NCBI GenBank assembly: GCA_017640445.1
Contig: JAEPQQ010000018.1
Location: 1 to 48,960, forward strand
DNA from: Bacteroidia bacterium
GTDB taxonomy: Bacteria; Bacteroidota; Bacteroidia; NS11-12g; UBA9320
Reading direction: 5' to 3'
Length of the DNA: 48,960 bases
Of this stretch, positions 34,411 through 42,434 are shown piece after piece. Positions within the stretch are counted from its first letter, which is position 1. Each line of letters opens with the position of its first letter. The notes beneath the pieces are model-generated. The model ran no database searches, was not told where the DNA came from, and worked only from the letters and a program-made list of their open reading frames with translations. The position numbers and the translations under genes are program-made.

Positions 34411-35370
34411 CTATGCAACCAAATGTTGGATAAAAACTTTATTCCCATTGTCACCATATCCCTTTTTAACTCTAAAACCGGCATCATGACATAACCCAGT
34501 AAACTGCCTCCGCGGAATTTTGAAATTATTAACTGTAACAAAACGCTGTCCGCTCTTAACTGAAAATACCTGTTCGTCTATTTCAAAATCCTGACTTCGT
34601 GTTGCTACGGCGCACTGATGAATAACATGAGCATCTGCATTCCAGACCGCCTTGTACATCCAATCTTTTGCTGAAAAGTCCCCGTCTGCGATTTTTTGAA
34701 CATCATACATAATCCCGGTAACGTGCCGTGCCCAAAACTTGTTGCGATATGAGGCCATTACCTGAGCGATATTCGCGTTGGCATCATGTGAGATCAACAT
34801 ATCATTATCGTTTCCAATGTTCTTCCGATGTATCCCCAACCTTTGGATAAACTCATCTCTAGGAAACTTTTGTCCTTCTTTCATTTCTTGGTTGGTAATG
34901 GTCAAGCCAAGCATTAATCCTAACCGTTTTTGACCTTCAAATTGGATCTTGTGTTTATAGAAATCCGCGTGAACATTCTCGACATTCAGGGCAGGAAATT
35001 TAGATTTCAAACGGTTTTCGGCAACTTGAAGAAAATCACTAGAAAGATCCACGCCTTGATATGTTCTCACATTTCTGAGTTCCCTCAAAAGAGGAATAAC
35101 CTTGTTTTCGATAGCTGCGATTTCTCCCACGCCAAGATCAACTAGTGTATTAACATCTTCAAATATTCTTCCAAAGTGATGCTTGTTCTGTCTTATAATC
35201 TTGATTTCGTTGTCCAAGACATAATAAGCTTTGCATGCCTTCAGAAAAGCGTGCCAAAGCTCTGAGCCGGTCATCTTATTCCTGAGTGTGTCGCTGAACA
35301 ACCAGTGATCTACGTGACCACCCCGAGCGTAGGTGAATAAGTCAATAACGTCCTGCTTAAAGTTTTGCAC
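34411..35370 (-). CDS. EgtD-like SAM-dependent methyltransferase
   Basis: 319 aa. Resembles the histidine-specific methyltransferase family (EgtD domain): VDLGVGEIAAIENKVIPLL is the SAM-binding glycine loop, YQGVDLSSDFLQVAENRL the acidic second motif, LGLMLGLTITNQ the fourth strand, DMLISHDANAN and the C-terminal sheet (FVTVNNFKIPRRQFTGLC) follow in family order. In EgtD the substrate is histidine (ergothioneine route); here it is unknown. GTG 35370 is preferred: it overlaps the upstream regulator by 14 bp, while the longer frame starts with TTG 35418. Second gene of a two-gene operon. Confidence 0.75.
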   Translation of the reverse strand: MQNFKQDVIDLFTYARGGHVDHWLFSDTLRNKMTGSELWHAFLKACKAYYVLDNEIKIIRQNKHHFGRIFEDVNTLVDLGVGEIAAIENKVIPLLRELRNVRTYQGVDLSSDFLQVAENRLKSKFPALNVENVHADFYKHKIQFEGQKRLGLMLGLTITNQEMKEGQKFPRDEFIQRLGIHRKNIGNDNDMLISHDANANIAQVMASYRNKFWARHVTGIMYDVQKIADGDFSAKDWMYKAVWNADAHVIHQCAVATRSQDFEIDEQVFSVKSGQRFVTVNNFKIPRRQFTGLCHDAGFRVKKGYGDNGNKVFIQHLVA

Positions 35371-36004
35371 TTGCCTGACTCCAGGAAATTTCAAATTCTT
35401 TGCGTTCGGCTTCAGCAAGTGTCTCGTTATCTACGATTAGTATCGTCACATTGTCCTCTTCAAAAAGAATATCAGCTCGTTTCGTACCATATACATAGGT
35501 TGGGACACCGCTAAATTGCTCACTAGGTAACGATCGGTATTCAGCATATTTTGCCGCCGTAAAATATTGATCATTTTCTTCTACGATAATGCGAAATCTT
35601 AGATTGTCGATTTGCGCCATTTTAGACAAGTAGTCATCGGCATGAACACTTTGCCATTTCTCAAATTGGCGCTCATTTACATTTGACACACAGATATCAC
35701 CACCATGTTTGACCGTTTCATACACGTCATTGATGAACTTCTTAAAACCATCATAACCCTCTAAAGCCCGAAAGTCTGTCTTCGCCCTCTTTACACCATC
35801 ATCTGCCAAAAATTCTACACCCATTTCGATGTATGCGATCCAAAGCTTATTGGCGAGTTTTGGCGAAGGCCTATCCTTAATGTGTGGACTTTCAAATTTC
35901 CCTATGGACGGTTGGCTAACACCAGCCAGTTTTGCTATTACTTCCTGGCTAACATTGTCTAATAATGCTCTTGCTGCCCTTGATTGAGCTGGTGATATGA
36001 TCAT
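35357..36004 (-). CDS. XRE-type regulator with C-terminal sensor-like domain
   Basis: 215 aa. The N-terminus (IISPAQSRAARALLDNVSQE, VIAKLAGVSQPSIGKFES) is a Cro/C1 helix-turn-helix ending with the typical GVEFLADDGVKR. Residues ~85-205 are alpha/beta with ICVSNVNERQFEKW and GVPTYVYGTKRADILFEEDN, resembling PLD-like sensor domains. Likely autoregulates and senses a ligand linked to the methyltransferase it is coupled to. Divergent from 36153-36482 across an AT-rich spacer. Confidence 0.78.
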   Translation of the reverse strand: MIISPAQSRAARALLDNVSQEVIAKLAGVSQPSIGKFESPHIKDRPSPKLANKLWIAYIEMGVEFLADDGVKRAKTDFRALEGYDGFKKFINDVYETVKHGGDICVSNVNERQFEKWQSVHADDYLSKMAQIDNLRFRIIVEENDQYFTAAKYAEYRSLPSEQFSGVPTYVYGTKRADILFEEDNVTILIVDNETLAEAERKEFEISWSQASAKL

Positions 36005-36152
36005 TTTTATAGCATCCCATACATTTTTGAATGATTTATAGCGGAAATCTTATTGGTAATCAAGTTTTATATTGACAGACGATTAAAAAGTAATTACCAA
36101 TAGCATTAATCTTATAAATAATCACTGTGTAACTCAATTGTGTGGGATAGAA

Positions 36153-36482
36153 ATGAGTAACCTGATATTGAAAAGGCTGAATCGGTGCCTTAAAAACCCA
36201 TTTGATACTGAAGACTGCCAGGCCTTATTCATTCTGCTCCAGAAAAATTGGTCACATAAGCACGCTTGCGACTTTGCTGAATTACAAGAGTTAAAATTGA
36301 CTATTCAGGCTTTCAGGAAAAACTTCATTCAAGCACGCAAAAATCAGCGCTTCCATGATCGACAATCAGCCAAGCTCCAAGAATATATTAATCATGATTA
36401 CCACAGCCTGAGAAACGCAAGAAAACTATACTTCAAACGACTTCAAGTATTCATTCAAAGCCTAGGATTGGAGGGAAATTAA
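36153..36482 (+). CDS. hypothetical helical protein
   Basis: 109 aa, basic and helical (LKLTIQAFRKNFIQARKNQR, NARKLYFKRLQVFIQSLG). ATG 36153 is chosen; the open frame begins at GTG 36138. Its stop codon is directly followed by the next gene's start, so it is translationally coupled with 36483-36794. No family is recognised. Confidence 0.6.
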   Translation: MSNLILKRLNRCLKNPFDTEDCQALFILLQKNWSHKHACDFAELQELKLTIQAFRKNFIQARKNQRFHDRQSAKLQEYINHDYHSLRNARKLYFKRLQVFIQSLGLEGN

Positions 36483-36794
36483 ATGAATTCAGATCAAAAT
36501 GTCCGGCAAATCATGACAAATTTGAGAGTGATTATGGGTACTGACGACATCAAATCTCATATAAAATCATATTTGGATTTCCGTGCCGAGAAGTTAATCA
36601 GCAATGTGGAGACTTGGGTTGACATGGAATATTGTAAGGCCTTTGGAGGACAAACTGGAGTCCCTGAGAACTTTCATTTAGTACGTGGCCCAATAGCGAT
36701 AAAGGCATATGACCTTGTACTTCCCATTTATGATCAGGTGTTCAAAGAACAGGTCAAAAAACAGGAGGACATTAAGAGACTTATCAAGATTTAA
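36483..36794 (+). CDS. hypothetical protein, coupled to upstream gene
   Basis: 103 aa, mostly helical with a central VDMEYCKAFGGQTGVPENFH segment. The ATG abuts the previous stop (TAAATG), and GGAGGG lies 7 bp before it, a strong Shine-Dalgarno site. Followed by a structured terminator at 36829-36911. Function unknown. Confidence 0.62.
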   Translation: MNSDQNVRQIMTNLRVIMGTDDIKSHIKSYLDFRAEKLISNVETWVDMEYCKAFGGQTGVPENFHLVRGPIAIKAYDLVLPIYDQVFKEQVKKQEDIKRLIKI

Positions 36795-36828
36795 TTCTGC
36801 ACTCCCCCATACTAGCAGGATCTAACTA

Positions 36829-36911
36829 GGTGTCCCCTTCCTTATCTCCAAGATAAGTGTCTGAACTCCCCCAAAACCTTTCACAATCAGGCTAAGGGGG
36901 CACCGTCTTTT
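36829..36911 (+). terminator. complex terminator with inner hairpin
   Basis: GGTGTCCCCTT (36829-36839) pairs with AAGGGGGCACC (36894-36904), 11 pairs with one G-U, then GTCTTTTT. Inside is a perfect hairpin CTTATCT-CCA-AGATAAG (36841-36857). Lies between two convergent genes. Confidence 0.6.
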
Positions 36912-37591
36912 TACCGGATAGGATCAATGATCTTTTTCCTTGCCATTGCCAAAGTCTTTTTCTCTGTTTCTCCAAGGCCCGATTCATAGGGTGTCAGCCA
37001 TCTAATAACTGAAATATAATCTCTTTGAAGCCAAGCCTCTCTACCTTTTTCCTGTGCGTACTCAAGCCCAGTTTTATATTGTTCTCTGATCGCTGATTCA
37101 ATCTTCATATCCATCATTTTTTTGGCTTGTTCATCGGTTTTGAGAATAAATGAAAGCCTTCGTAGATTTTCTTCCATCACAGCAAAAATCAGCTTCAATT
37201 CGCCTGGACAAATCAGCTGTATAGGCTCTGTTAACAAAGGTTCATACAGGTTTTGATCCATCAAATGGAACATCTCCACTAAGCTAAACCTTGTACCATT
37301 ATATTCTCTGAAAGATTGCAATACCAGATTGCCATTATGTGCCAACATCAATTCAATAGCGAGTTGGTCTTTTTCATACCGGCAAATGATTTTTTTTGCC
37401 AGTATCTGCTTGTACTCATCGAATGGCTTGATGACAAGTTGAGCACCAACAAGTACAGCAAAACCCGCCACTCTTTCAAAGCCGTGTTCTGCTTGTAGGA
37501 AACCGAAACATCTATCAGTCTCTTCAAAAAATACGGGAATAAAATCAGGATCTATATCAGAGGGAACACCGGACAATTCAAACCACCACAA
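36911..37591 (-). CDS. hypothetical cytosolic protein
   Basis: 226 aa. The first half is strand-rich (DFIPVFFEETDRCFGFLQAE, VAGFAVLVGAQLVIKPF), the second half helical with a TPR-like tail (LEYAQEKGREAWLQRDYISV, WLTPYESGLGETEKK). Translation seems to start at TTG 37591 (MWWFELSG); no better ATG precedes the conserved-looking part. No family is recognised. Confidence 0.6.
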   Translation of the reverse strand: MWWFELSGVPSDIDPDFIPVFFEETDRCFGFLQAEHGFERVAGFAVLVGAQLVIKPFDEYKQILAKKIICRYEKDQLAIELMLAHNGNLVLQSFREYNGTRFSLVEMFHLMDQNLYEPLLTEPIQLICPGELKLIFAVMEENLRRLSFILKTDEQAKKMMDMKIESAIREQYKTGLEYAQEKGREAWLQRDYISVIRWLTPYESGLGETEKKTLAMARKKIIDPIR

Positions 37592-37633
37592 TTTTTAATT
37601 ATTAATGGTATTATAGCACATTGTGCTCCACCT

Positions 37634-37661
37634 AAAAAGCCCAGGACGGTCATCCTGGGCT
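37634..37661 (-). terminator. terminator of HNH pseudogene
   Basis: AGCCCAGGA-TGACCG-TCCTGGGCT on the minus strand followed by TTTTA. Lies 29 bp past the pseudogene stop. Confidence 0.8.
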
Positions 37662-37689
37662 AACAGTTTATGCTGTTATGGTTAGTTCA

Positions 37690-37939
37690 TTAATACTTGT
37701 TGCCTTTAGATTTATTGGCAGCAGTATTCATAGGCTGTAGATTATTCAAGTGGTCCGTGCCACCTTTAGATTTTGGCTTCGAATGGTCAATCGCCCATCC
37801 CATTTCTGTATCCTTCCCATAGGAAGGAAGGGTAGTACATTTCGTTGCCTAATTTGTCTCTACGATAAAGTGAAGGGTCTTTTCCTCGGATCTTCTGACC
37901 CTTGTCCCAGACCTCGTCCTTTTTCTTCTGATACGACAT
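37690..37939 (-). pseudogene. HNH endonuclease, frameshifted by a 4-bp duplication
   Basis: Begins MSYQKKKDEVWDKGQKIRGK at ATG 37939 and continues to KLGNEMYYPS, where the frame runs out into a stop. Shifting the frame restores the HNH part: YGKDTEMGWAIDHSKPKSKG, then GTDHLNNLQPMNTAANKSKG. The break is a tandem CCTTCCTTCC (plus strand 37822-37832 area), i.e. one extra TTCC; removing four bases gives an intact 81-aa HNH protein of a family common in bacteria. Not functional unless rescued by slippage. Confidence 0.85.
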
Positions 37940-38136
37940 GACACAATTGGCTGACAAATGGCAAACGTGTCAGGCAAGATGATATTTCCATATAGGTTAA
38001 GCCTTATCCCACAAACTCCATGTAGATCCTTATTTAATCTTTTGGTTAGCCATCTGAGGCATCAAGATGTTTAAAAGTCCTATTGGACAATGAATGAATG
38101 ATAGGCTTATTTGCACTTGGTACAAATAAGTGAACT

Positions 38137-38529
38137 ATGGAATATGTTTTCGTGGTAGAGTTTTACGGATACTCAGGCCCAATAATTGATAAAATGAGCA
38201 ATGAATCAATTGAGCTAAGGCAAAAAATAGCGATCCACTTTAAACGATTAACGGACCTACACGGAATGAGCTTTAGAGAAGATGCAGCTTATTTTCACGA
38301 AAGCGAAGAAATGGAAATATCGAATTTTGAAACACCAACGCTAATTCTCATGGCAAGTAGAGAAATTAATCATTTTTCTAATAGCCATAGACTAACCAAC
38401 CTACTGCAAAGCCATGCAGAATTGCTTTGCCAACATCATGGCATCTCTATTCGAAGAATGGAATATGATTGGGCGCAGAAATCGTCTCATCCATCAAGAA
38501 ATAACACCAAGATTCACAGATTTTATTAG
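38137..38529 (+). CDS. hypothetical protein
   Basis: 130 aa, His- and Ser-rich, with strands at the N-terminus (YVFVVEFYGYSG) and helices after (LRQKIAIHFKRLTDLHG). No membrane segment, no recognised family. No Shine-Dalgarno site; a second in-frame ATG lies 19 codons in. AT-rich 200-bp spacer upstream without visible signals. Confidence 0.5.
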   Translation: MEYVFVVEFYGYSGPIIDKMSNESIELRQKIAIHFKRLTDLHGMSFREDAAYFHESEEMEISNFETPTLILMASREINHFSNSHRLTNLLQSHAELLCQHHGISIRRMEYDWAQKSSHPSRNNTKIHRFY

Positions 38530-38669
38530 ATCAAATTTTATACAAATACCCGCAGTATTTATCTAAAATGGGTTTACATAATTTATTAAATCTTATCCCT
38601 TAAATCCTATAATGAAAAGGCCTGATGATTTAAGAAATGCAGGCGCAGGGACAATATGAGGGGTATAAC

Positions 38670-39929
38670 ATGTCTGACAATCAGACCAAAAGACCTGTAC
38701 AACTGGTTCAAATCGCTGATACCCATAATTTGGGTGCCTCGGATGACGTATGGCTTGTCGATGCACCCGTGGTTAAAGCCAATTCACCAGAAATGCTCCG
38801 TGAGTTAATATACAGCCCGGAATGGATAGAGCGCAAAAACCACCTGGCCGATATCAGTGGCTCTCTAACCATAGCAAACCCTTCGGATCAGGGGTTATTC
38901 CTACAAGCCAATGAGCAACAACAAGAGCTCAGAAGTAAAATTAATAAGGAATATCTCGACAATCTTTTTCTCGGCAATGATTTGATCGACCCGCAAAAGG
39001 GTAAGCTCAGATCCATAGAAGAACAGAACCATAAGCGTGAATTTCAAAATCGGATAAATGCCGGTATTTCAGGTGCAGATATTGGCTATAACCTTCTTAA
39101 TAATGAAACAGACCAGGCCCGCGAAATACGGGAGCAACGAAGAAACGGTCAAAACACAAAGGACAAAAAGTTTCAGCGATTGTTACACCGTCTCAGGCAG
39201 TCCGTCGAATTTCTTGCCTTTGAAGCGGCCTTTACCGATTTCAAATCTGCGGTGGATGCTGTCCGAGCTGGTCAAGACAAAATAGATGCTTATATCAAAG
39301 CCATTCAAGACCAGGATCATGCAGAAATGAGGGAATTGCTGGAGAATGACGGTATTGATACTTCCGATCTGACCAATGAGGAAATCGAGCAAAAAGCCCT
39401 GGAACAGCTTGCAAAGGATATTGACAGCCAAGCAGAACTGATAGAGGTGATGAAGAAAAAAGCACAGGAAGCCCAAGCCAAATGGGATGAGTTTGCCGAG
39501 AAGAACCCAGAGCTTGCCAATGATCCGGCAGTTAAAGAAAGGTTTCATAGCCAGATTGAAGAGCAGATGATCCGATTAGGAAAGCTGGTTGAAGCACAAA
39601 ATGAGAATGTGAGCTTCATGGATGCGCGCAAGCAAGCAGCTAAATCACTAAATTGTGATAACGAAATTCTTAAAGATATAGATACAGATCACAAGGCAAA
39701 CAATAGTGAGATCATTGCAATTGAAAATGAAGGGGTGCTGGAAGACGACCTGGGCTCTGATTTGGACGGAATTTCCTTTTCCTCAAACCTGGATGGTCAG
39801 GAGACTAGTCTTGATAAACAGCAAAATATCACACCCACATTCAATGCAATGGTAGCCAATGAGCCAACAAAAAAACCGGAACTTTCTCAAGCCCCGGTTC
39901 TACCAGCAAATCCCCCAAAATTAAATTAG
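38670..39929 (+). CDS. long coiled-coil accessory protein
   Basis: 419 aa, acidic. An N-terminal globular part (SDDVWLVDAPVVKANSPEM) is followed by charged helices over residues ~75-340 (LAKDIDSQAELIEVMKKKAQ) and a disordered C-terminus with an acidic patch and proline/threonine tail. ATG 38670 with GAGGGG 9 bp upstream is preferred over 38637. Its stop overlaps the convergent membrane-protein gene by 4 bp. No family is recognised. Confidence 0.6.
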   Translation: MSDNQTKRPVQLVQIADTHNLGASDDVWLVDAPVVKANSPEMLRELIYSPEWIERKNHLADISGSLTIANPSDQGLFLQANEQQQELRSKINKEYLDNLFLGNDLIDPQKGKLRSIEEQNHKREFQNRINAGISGADIGYNLLNNETDQAREIREQRRNGQNTKDKKFQRLLHRLRQSVEFLAFEAAFTDFKSAVDAVRAGQDKIDAYIKAIQDQDHAEMRELLENDGIDTSDLTNEEIEQKALEQLAKDIDSQAELIEVMKKKAQEAQAKWDEFAEKNPELANDPAVKERFHSQIEEQMIRLGKLVEAQNENVSFMDARKQAAKSLNCDNEILKDIDTDHKANNSEIIAIENEGVLEDDLGSDLDGISFSSNLDGQETSLDKQQNITPTFNAMVANEPTKKPELSQAPVLPANPPKLN

Positions 39930-40648
39930 CGCATACCCATCGGTTCATTGGGCTTAAGGTCTGAATTCCTCAGATTCTCAAGATGGATTTGAACTTTTCG
40001 TTCAAAATCTGCCTTGAAGGTATTGTAGGTATCCCACATTCCGCCTACTGCGTTAATACCTGTGATTTCATCACCTAATGATTTGGTAATAAATCCGGTT
40101 CCTCCAGGAGCCATATCAATATGGTAGTAAATGGCATAATTTGACAGGGAGTCTGCATATTCCGGATGTTCATCAATAAAACGATCAACAAATTTTTGAA
40201 CGCCCAAAGCGTAGCGATCCGCATCGGCTTTTGAGTCAATACCGCCTCGAATGTAAAAGGCCAAGGTATTGTTTTTAAATGAATAGGTTTCCGCATCACC
40301 AGAACCACCCACCTCGATAACAGCTGCATGAGTGCGCTTAGTGGGTGAACTGGTGGAGTGCTTTGTAGTGTCTCCACCAGTCGTATCGGCAACATTACTG
40401 TTGAACATTTCCTTGGTGTCCTCTGGCACAGCAGGGGACGTGTTTTCTACAACAATTTCTGTTTGATTGAATGCGGGCGTATGTAAATTGGCGTGGTTAA
40501 GGGTCGCGGCTCTGGCATTATCGCCACCGCTGATCGCTGTGAAAGTGGAAAGTAGCAAGTTTCCTATATATCCAGCCATTACAATACTCCCAAAAACAAG
40601 CCATAGCATAGCATATATGCCCCTGGTGGAGCAATTGAAAGATTCCAT
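39926..40648 (-). CDS. single-pass membrane protein with periplasmic domain
   Basis: 240 aa. One membrane helix (residues 12-36, YAMLWLVFGSIVMAGYIGNLL), a ~80-residue Ser/Thr-rich linker and a C-terminal soluble domain (YSFKNNTLAFYIRGGIDSKA, KFVDRFIDEHPEYADSL). Probably anchored in the inner membrane facing the periplasm. Convergent with the coiled-coil gene. Unknown function. Confidence 0.6.
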   Translation of the reverse strand: MESFNCSTRGIYAMLWLVFGSIVMAGYIGNLLLSTFTAISGGDNARAATLNHANLHTPAFNQTEIVVENTSPAVPEDTKEMFNSNVADTTGGDTTKHSTSSPTKRTHAAVIEVGGSGDAETYSFKNNTLAFYIRGGIDSKADADRYALGVQKFVDRFIDEHPEYADSLSNYAIYYHIDMAPGGTGFITKSLGDEITGINAVGGMWDTYNTFKADFERKVQIHLENLRNSDLKPNEPMGMR

Positions 40649-40851
40649 ATTCTTAAAATTTTAATAGTTAGAAATTTGGAACCTTATTGCTTTGTTCTCG
40701 CCTGTTGGAGAATGAAGAAAGAATAAGAAAGCCAGGGCAACCCTGGGAATGATGTGAAACCAAGAACCTTGTTCTCGGCATTGTGAGTTTTGAGAAAGGT
40801 TTCATAATGTTAAATGTTGTTGAATAAAAAAGGCGCAGGCACCGCACCCTT

Positions 40852-40870
40852 TCTCTGGCACTCACAATGC
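40852..40870. repeat. 19-bp dispersed repeat, copy 2
   Basis: TCTCTGGCACTCACAATGC, the exact complement of 31827-31845. Confidence 0.75.
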
Positions 40871-41046
40871 CAACTCTAGAAATGCGGTAGCCCACGCCAT
40901 ATCTTGACGGGCATTACCAACATGTTTTTCCAGAGATTGTGAAGTTGTGAGTTTCGAGAAAGGAAATATGCTGTAATCAGCTAAAATTCTAATATGTTTT
41001 CGTCTGCGCTTTTCTTATTCGGTTGCTTTTTATTCAAAGGTACAAT

Positions 41047-41075
41047 TTGAAAATAAATGCCCTCCATGCTAAAAT
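41047..41075 (+). promoter_or_regulatory. sigma70-like promoter of mazEF
   Basis: TTGAAA (41047-41052), exactly 17 bp, TAAAAT (41070-41075), a proteobacterial-type -35/-10 pair. AGGAGG (41085-41090) stands 8 bp before the ATG. Both signals are atypical for Bacteroidota. Confidence 0.6.
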
Positions 41076-41098
41076 GAAATGATTAGGAGGCAATAGGC

Positions 41099-41332
41099 AT
41101 GTTGACCGAAACAGGCAAGATATCATCTGATGGTAGGGTATCCATACCCATTAATTTAAGAAAGCAACTCAATCTCTCTTCAGGAGACGAGCTTCTCTTT
41201 GAGCAAAAGGGCGAGAGTATTTCTATCCGTAAGCTGAAAGACCTCGATGCGGAGTATCTAAGATCCGTGCAAGCCTCTTGTGCCAACGAGTGGGCCTCGC
41301 CTGAAGATTGTGAGGCCTATGATGGCATATAG
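41099..41332 (+). CDS. MazE/AbrB-type antitoxin
   Basis: 77 aa. Swapped-hairpin AbrB domain: KISSDGRVSIPINLRKQLNL, SSGDELLFEQKGESISIRKL. Binds the toxin and represses the operon promoter. The C-terminal 25 residues would wrap the toxin. A strong Shine-Dalgarno site AGGAGG and a sigma70-like promoter precede it. Its end overlaps the toxin start by 11-14 bp. Confidence 0.9.
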   Translation: MLTETGKISSDGRVSIPINLRKQLNLSSGDELLFEQKGESISIRKLKDLDAEYLRSVQASCANEWASPEDCEAYDGI

Positions 41333-41663
41333 GCAATGGGATATTGCCGTTGTACCATTTCCTTTTGTTGACAGCCCCAAAACCAAACCAAGACCTGTAT
41401 TGATCATATCAGGCACAAAGTTTCATCGTGCAAACAATCACTGCTTAGCCGCAATGATCACAACGAGCTCAAAAATGTCTTGGGCTGGGGATACGATTAT
41501 CCAAGATTTAAAAATGGCTGGTTTGGAAAAACCATCTCTGGTTCGCCTTAAATTATTCACCCTTGATCTTCGTTTGGCACCACGTACCATTGGTAGACTA
41601 TGCACCGCTGGCCGTGCATCATTTTTGGCCAACTTCAACAAATACTGTATCCACATCAAATAA
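41319..41663 (+). CDS. MazF/PemK-type toxin
   Basis: 114 aa from ATG 41319 (or 41322). PemK-like fold: QWDIAVVPFPFVDSPKTKPR, PVLIISGTKFH, MITTSSKMSW, and SLVRLKLFTLDLRL. MazF toxins cleave mRNA at short sequences. Overlap with the antitoxin gene gives coupled expression, as usual. It likely stabilises the element. Confidence 0.88.
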   Translation: MMAYRQWDIAVVPFPFVDSPKTKPRPVLIISGTKFHRANNHCLAAMITTSSKMSWAGDTIIQDLKMAGLEKPSLVRLKLFTLDLRLAPRTIGRLCTAGRASFLANFNKYCIHIK

Positions 41664-41702
41664 GTTAAGAGATTTCGCTAATGCATAATTTGTTACACTG
41701 CC

Positions 41703-41987
41703 TCAATACAAATCTGCCCTTCTAGGTATGATTCCATCATTTCGGTAACGCTTTACAGCCGCATCAACACTATCTTTGTCAAACTCTCCTTTGTAGAACA
41801 GCTCAATACTTTCACCATCAAAGTCGTAATAATCGGATTGTAAAATGAATCGATCCTTGCCCTCGGCACGATCTTTAAAAATGATTCGCGTGGAAAGTGA
41901 ATTCTCGTATTCGTATCTGTTGTTTGGGGAACAAGAAGTCCCAAATACAACACATAACAAGGGTATTGTAAATTTCGGTTTGAGCAA
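41703..41987 (-). CDS. small lipoprotein
   Basis: 94 aa. Signal peptide FTIPLLCVVFGTSC with a lipobox-like G-T-S-C. The mature part is acidic and Tyr-rich (LQSDYYDFDGESIELFYKGE). Convergent with the toxin gene. No family is recognised. Confidence 0.6.
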   Translation of the reverse strand: MLKPKFTIPLLCVVFGTSCSPNNRYEYENSLSTRIIFKDRAEGKDRFILQSDYYDFDGESIELFYKGEFDKDSVDAAVKRYRNDGIIPRRADLY

Positions 41988-42092
41988 TCATGCCTCCAAT
42001 TATTATCAAGTTTTCCTTTTCTGTTTTCAATAACGCTTTTGCTTTATGTCGTCAAGAATAAAACCCCTAATTTGCGCATAAAATATACCATC

Positions 42093-42434
42093 ATGGAAGA
42101 ACAACTTACCTTCTTTTTTACTCCAACGGAGCAGCGAGATAAACTTCACTCTAAGCTCGAAAACGAGTTTCCTGAAGGCACAGTCGGTCAATGGAGTGCA
42201 TTTACTGGAGTTGAGGCTTTATCTATAGCAATTCCTGCATCACTAGTTCTTATTCAACGTCTTTTAAAGTTCTATGTAGATTGGAGAAAAAGCCTAGGGG
42301 AGACTCACGTGCATATCGATGAAAAAAGCATTGAACTATCAGGCTTTACCAAAAAAGAGATGAAAGAACTCCTTGAATCGAAGACCGTAAAATCCTTTGT
42401 CAAGAAGCTTAATGAATCAAATTCAAAAAAATAA
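42093..42434 (+). CDS. small membrane-associated protein, partner of protease gene
   Basis: 113 aa. A charged N-terminus (MEEQLTFFFTPTEQRDKLHS), a hydrophobic helix near 48-62 (ALSIAIPASLVLIQRLL) and a basic C-terminal part (ELSGFTKKEMKELLESK). Its layout recalls the small constant components that accompany effector proteases in some bacterial conflict systems, but the sequence is not a clear match. ATG 42093 is chosen over 42039. It overlaps the next gene by 23 bp. Confidence 0.6.
   Translation: MEEQLTFFFTPTEQRDKLHSKLENEFPEGTVGQWSAFTGVEALSIAIPASLVLIQRLLKFYVDWRKSLGETHVHIDEKSIELSGFTKKEMKELLESKTVKSFVKKLNESNSKK

Larger units (their letters stand above)
40649..41098. other. 450-bp repeat-rich region before mazEF
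   Basis: No gene. TTGTGAGTTTTGAGAAAGG (40781-40799) is repeated with one change at 40945-40963. GGCATTGTGAG (40777-40787) and GAGAAAGG (40792-40799) are both mirrored by CCTTTCTC and CTCACAATGCC around 40849-40871, giving a large inverted repeat. A small hairpin CCAGGG-CAA-CCCTGG lies near 40731. The 19-bp repeat copy 2 is 40852-40870. Confidence 0.65.

Noticed and set aside
40777..40963. CRISPR array
   Set aside because: Repeats are few, unevenly spaced and partly inverted; no cas gene in the window.
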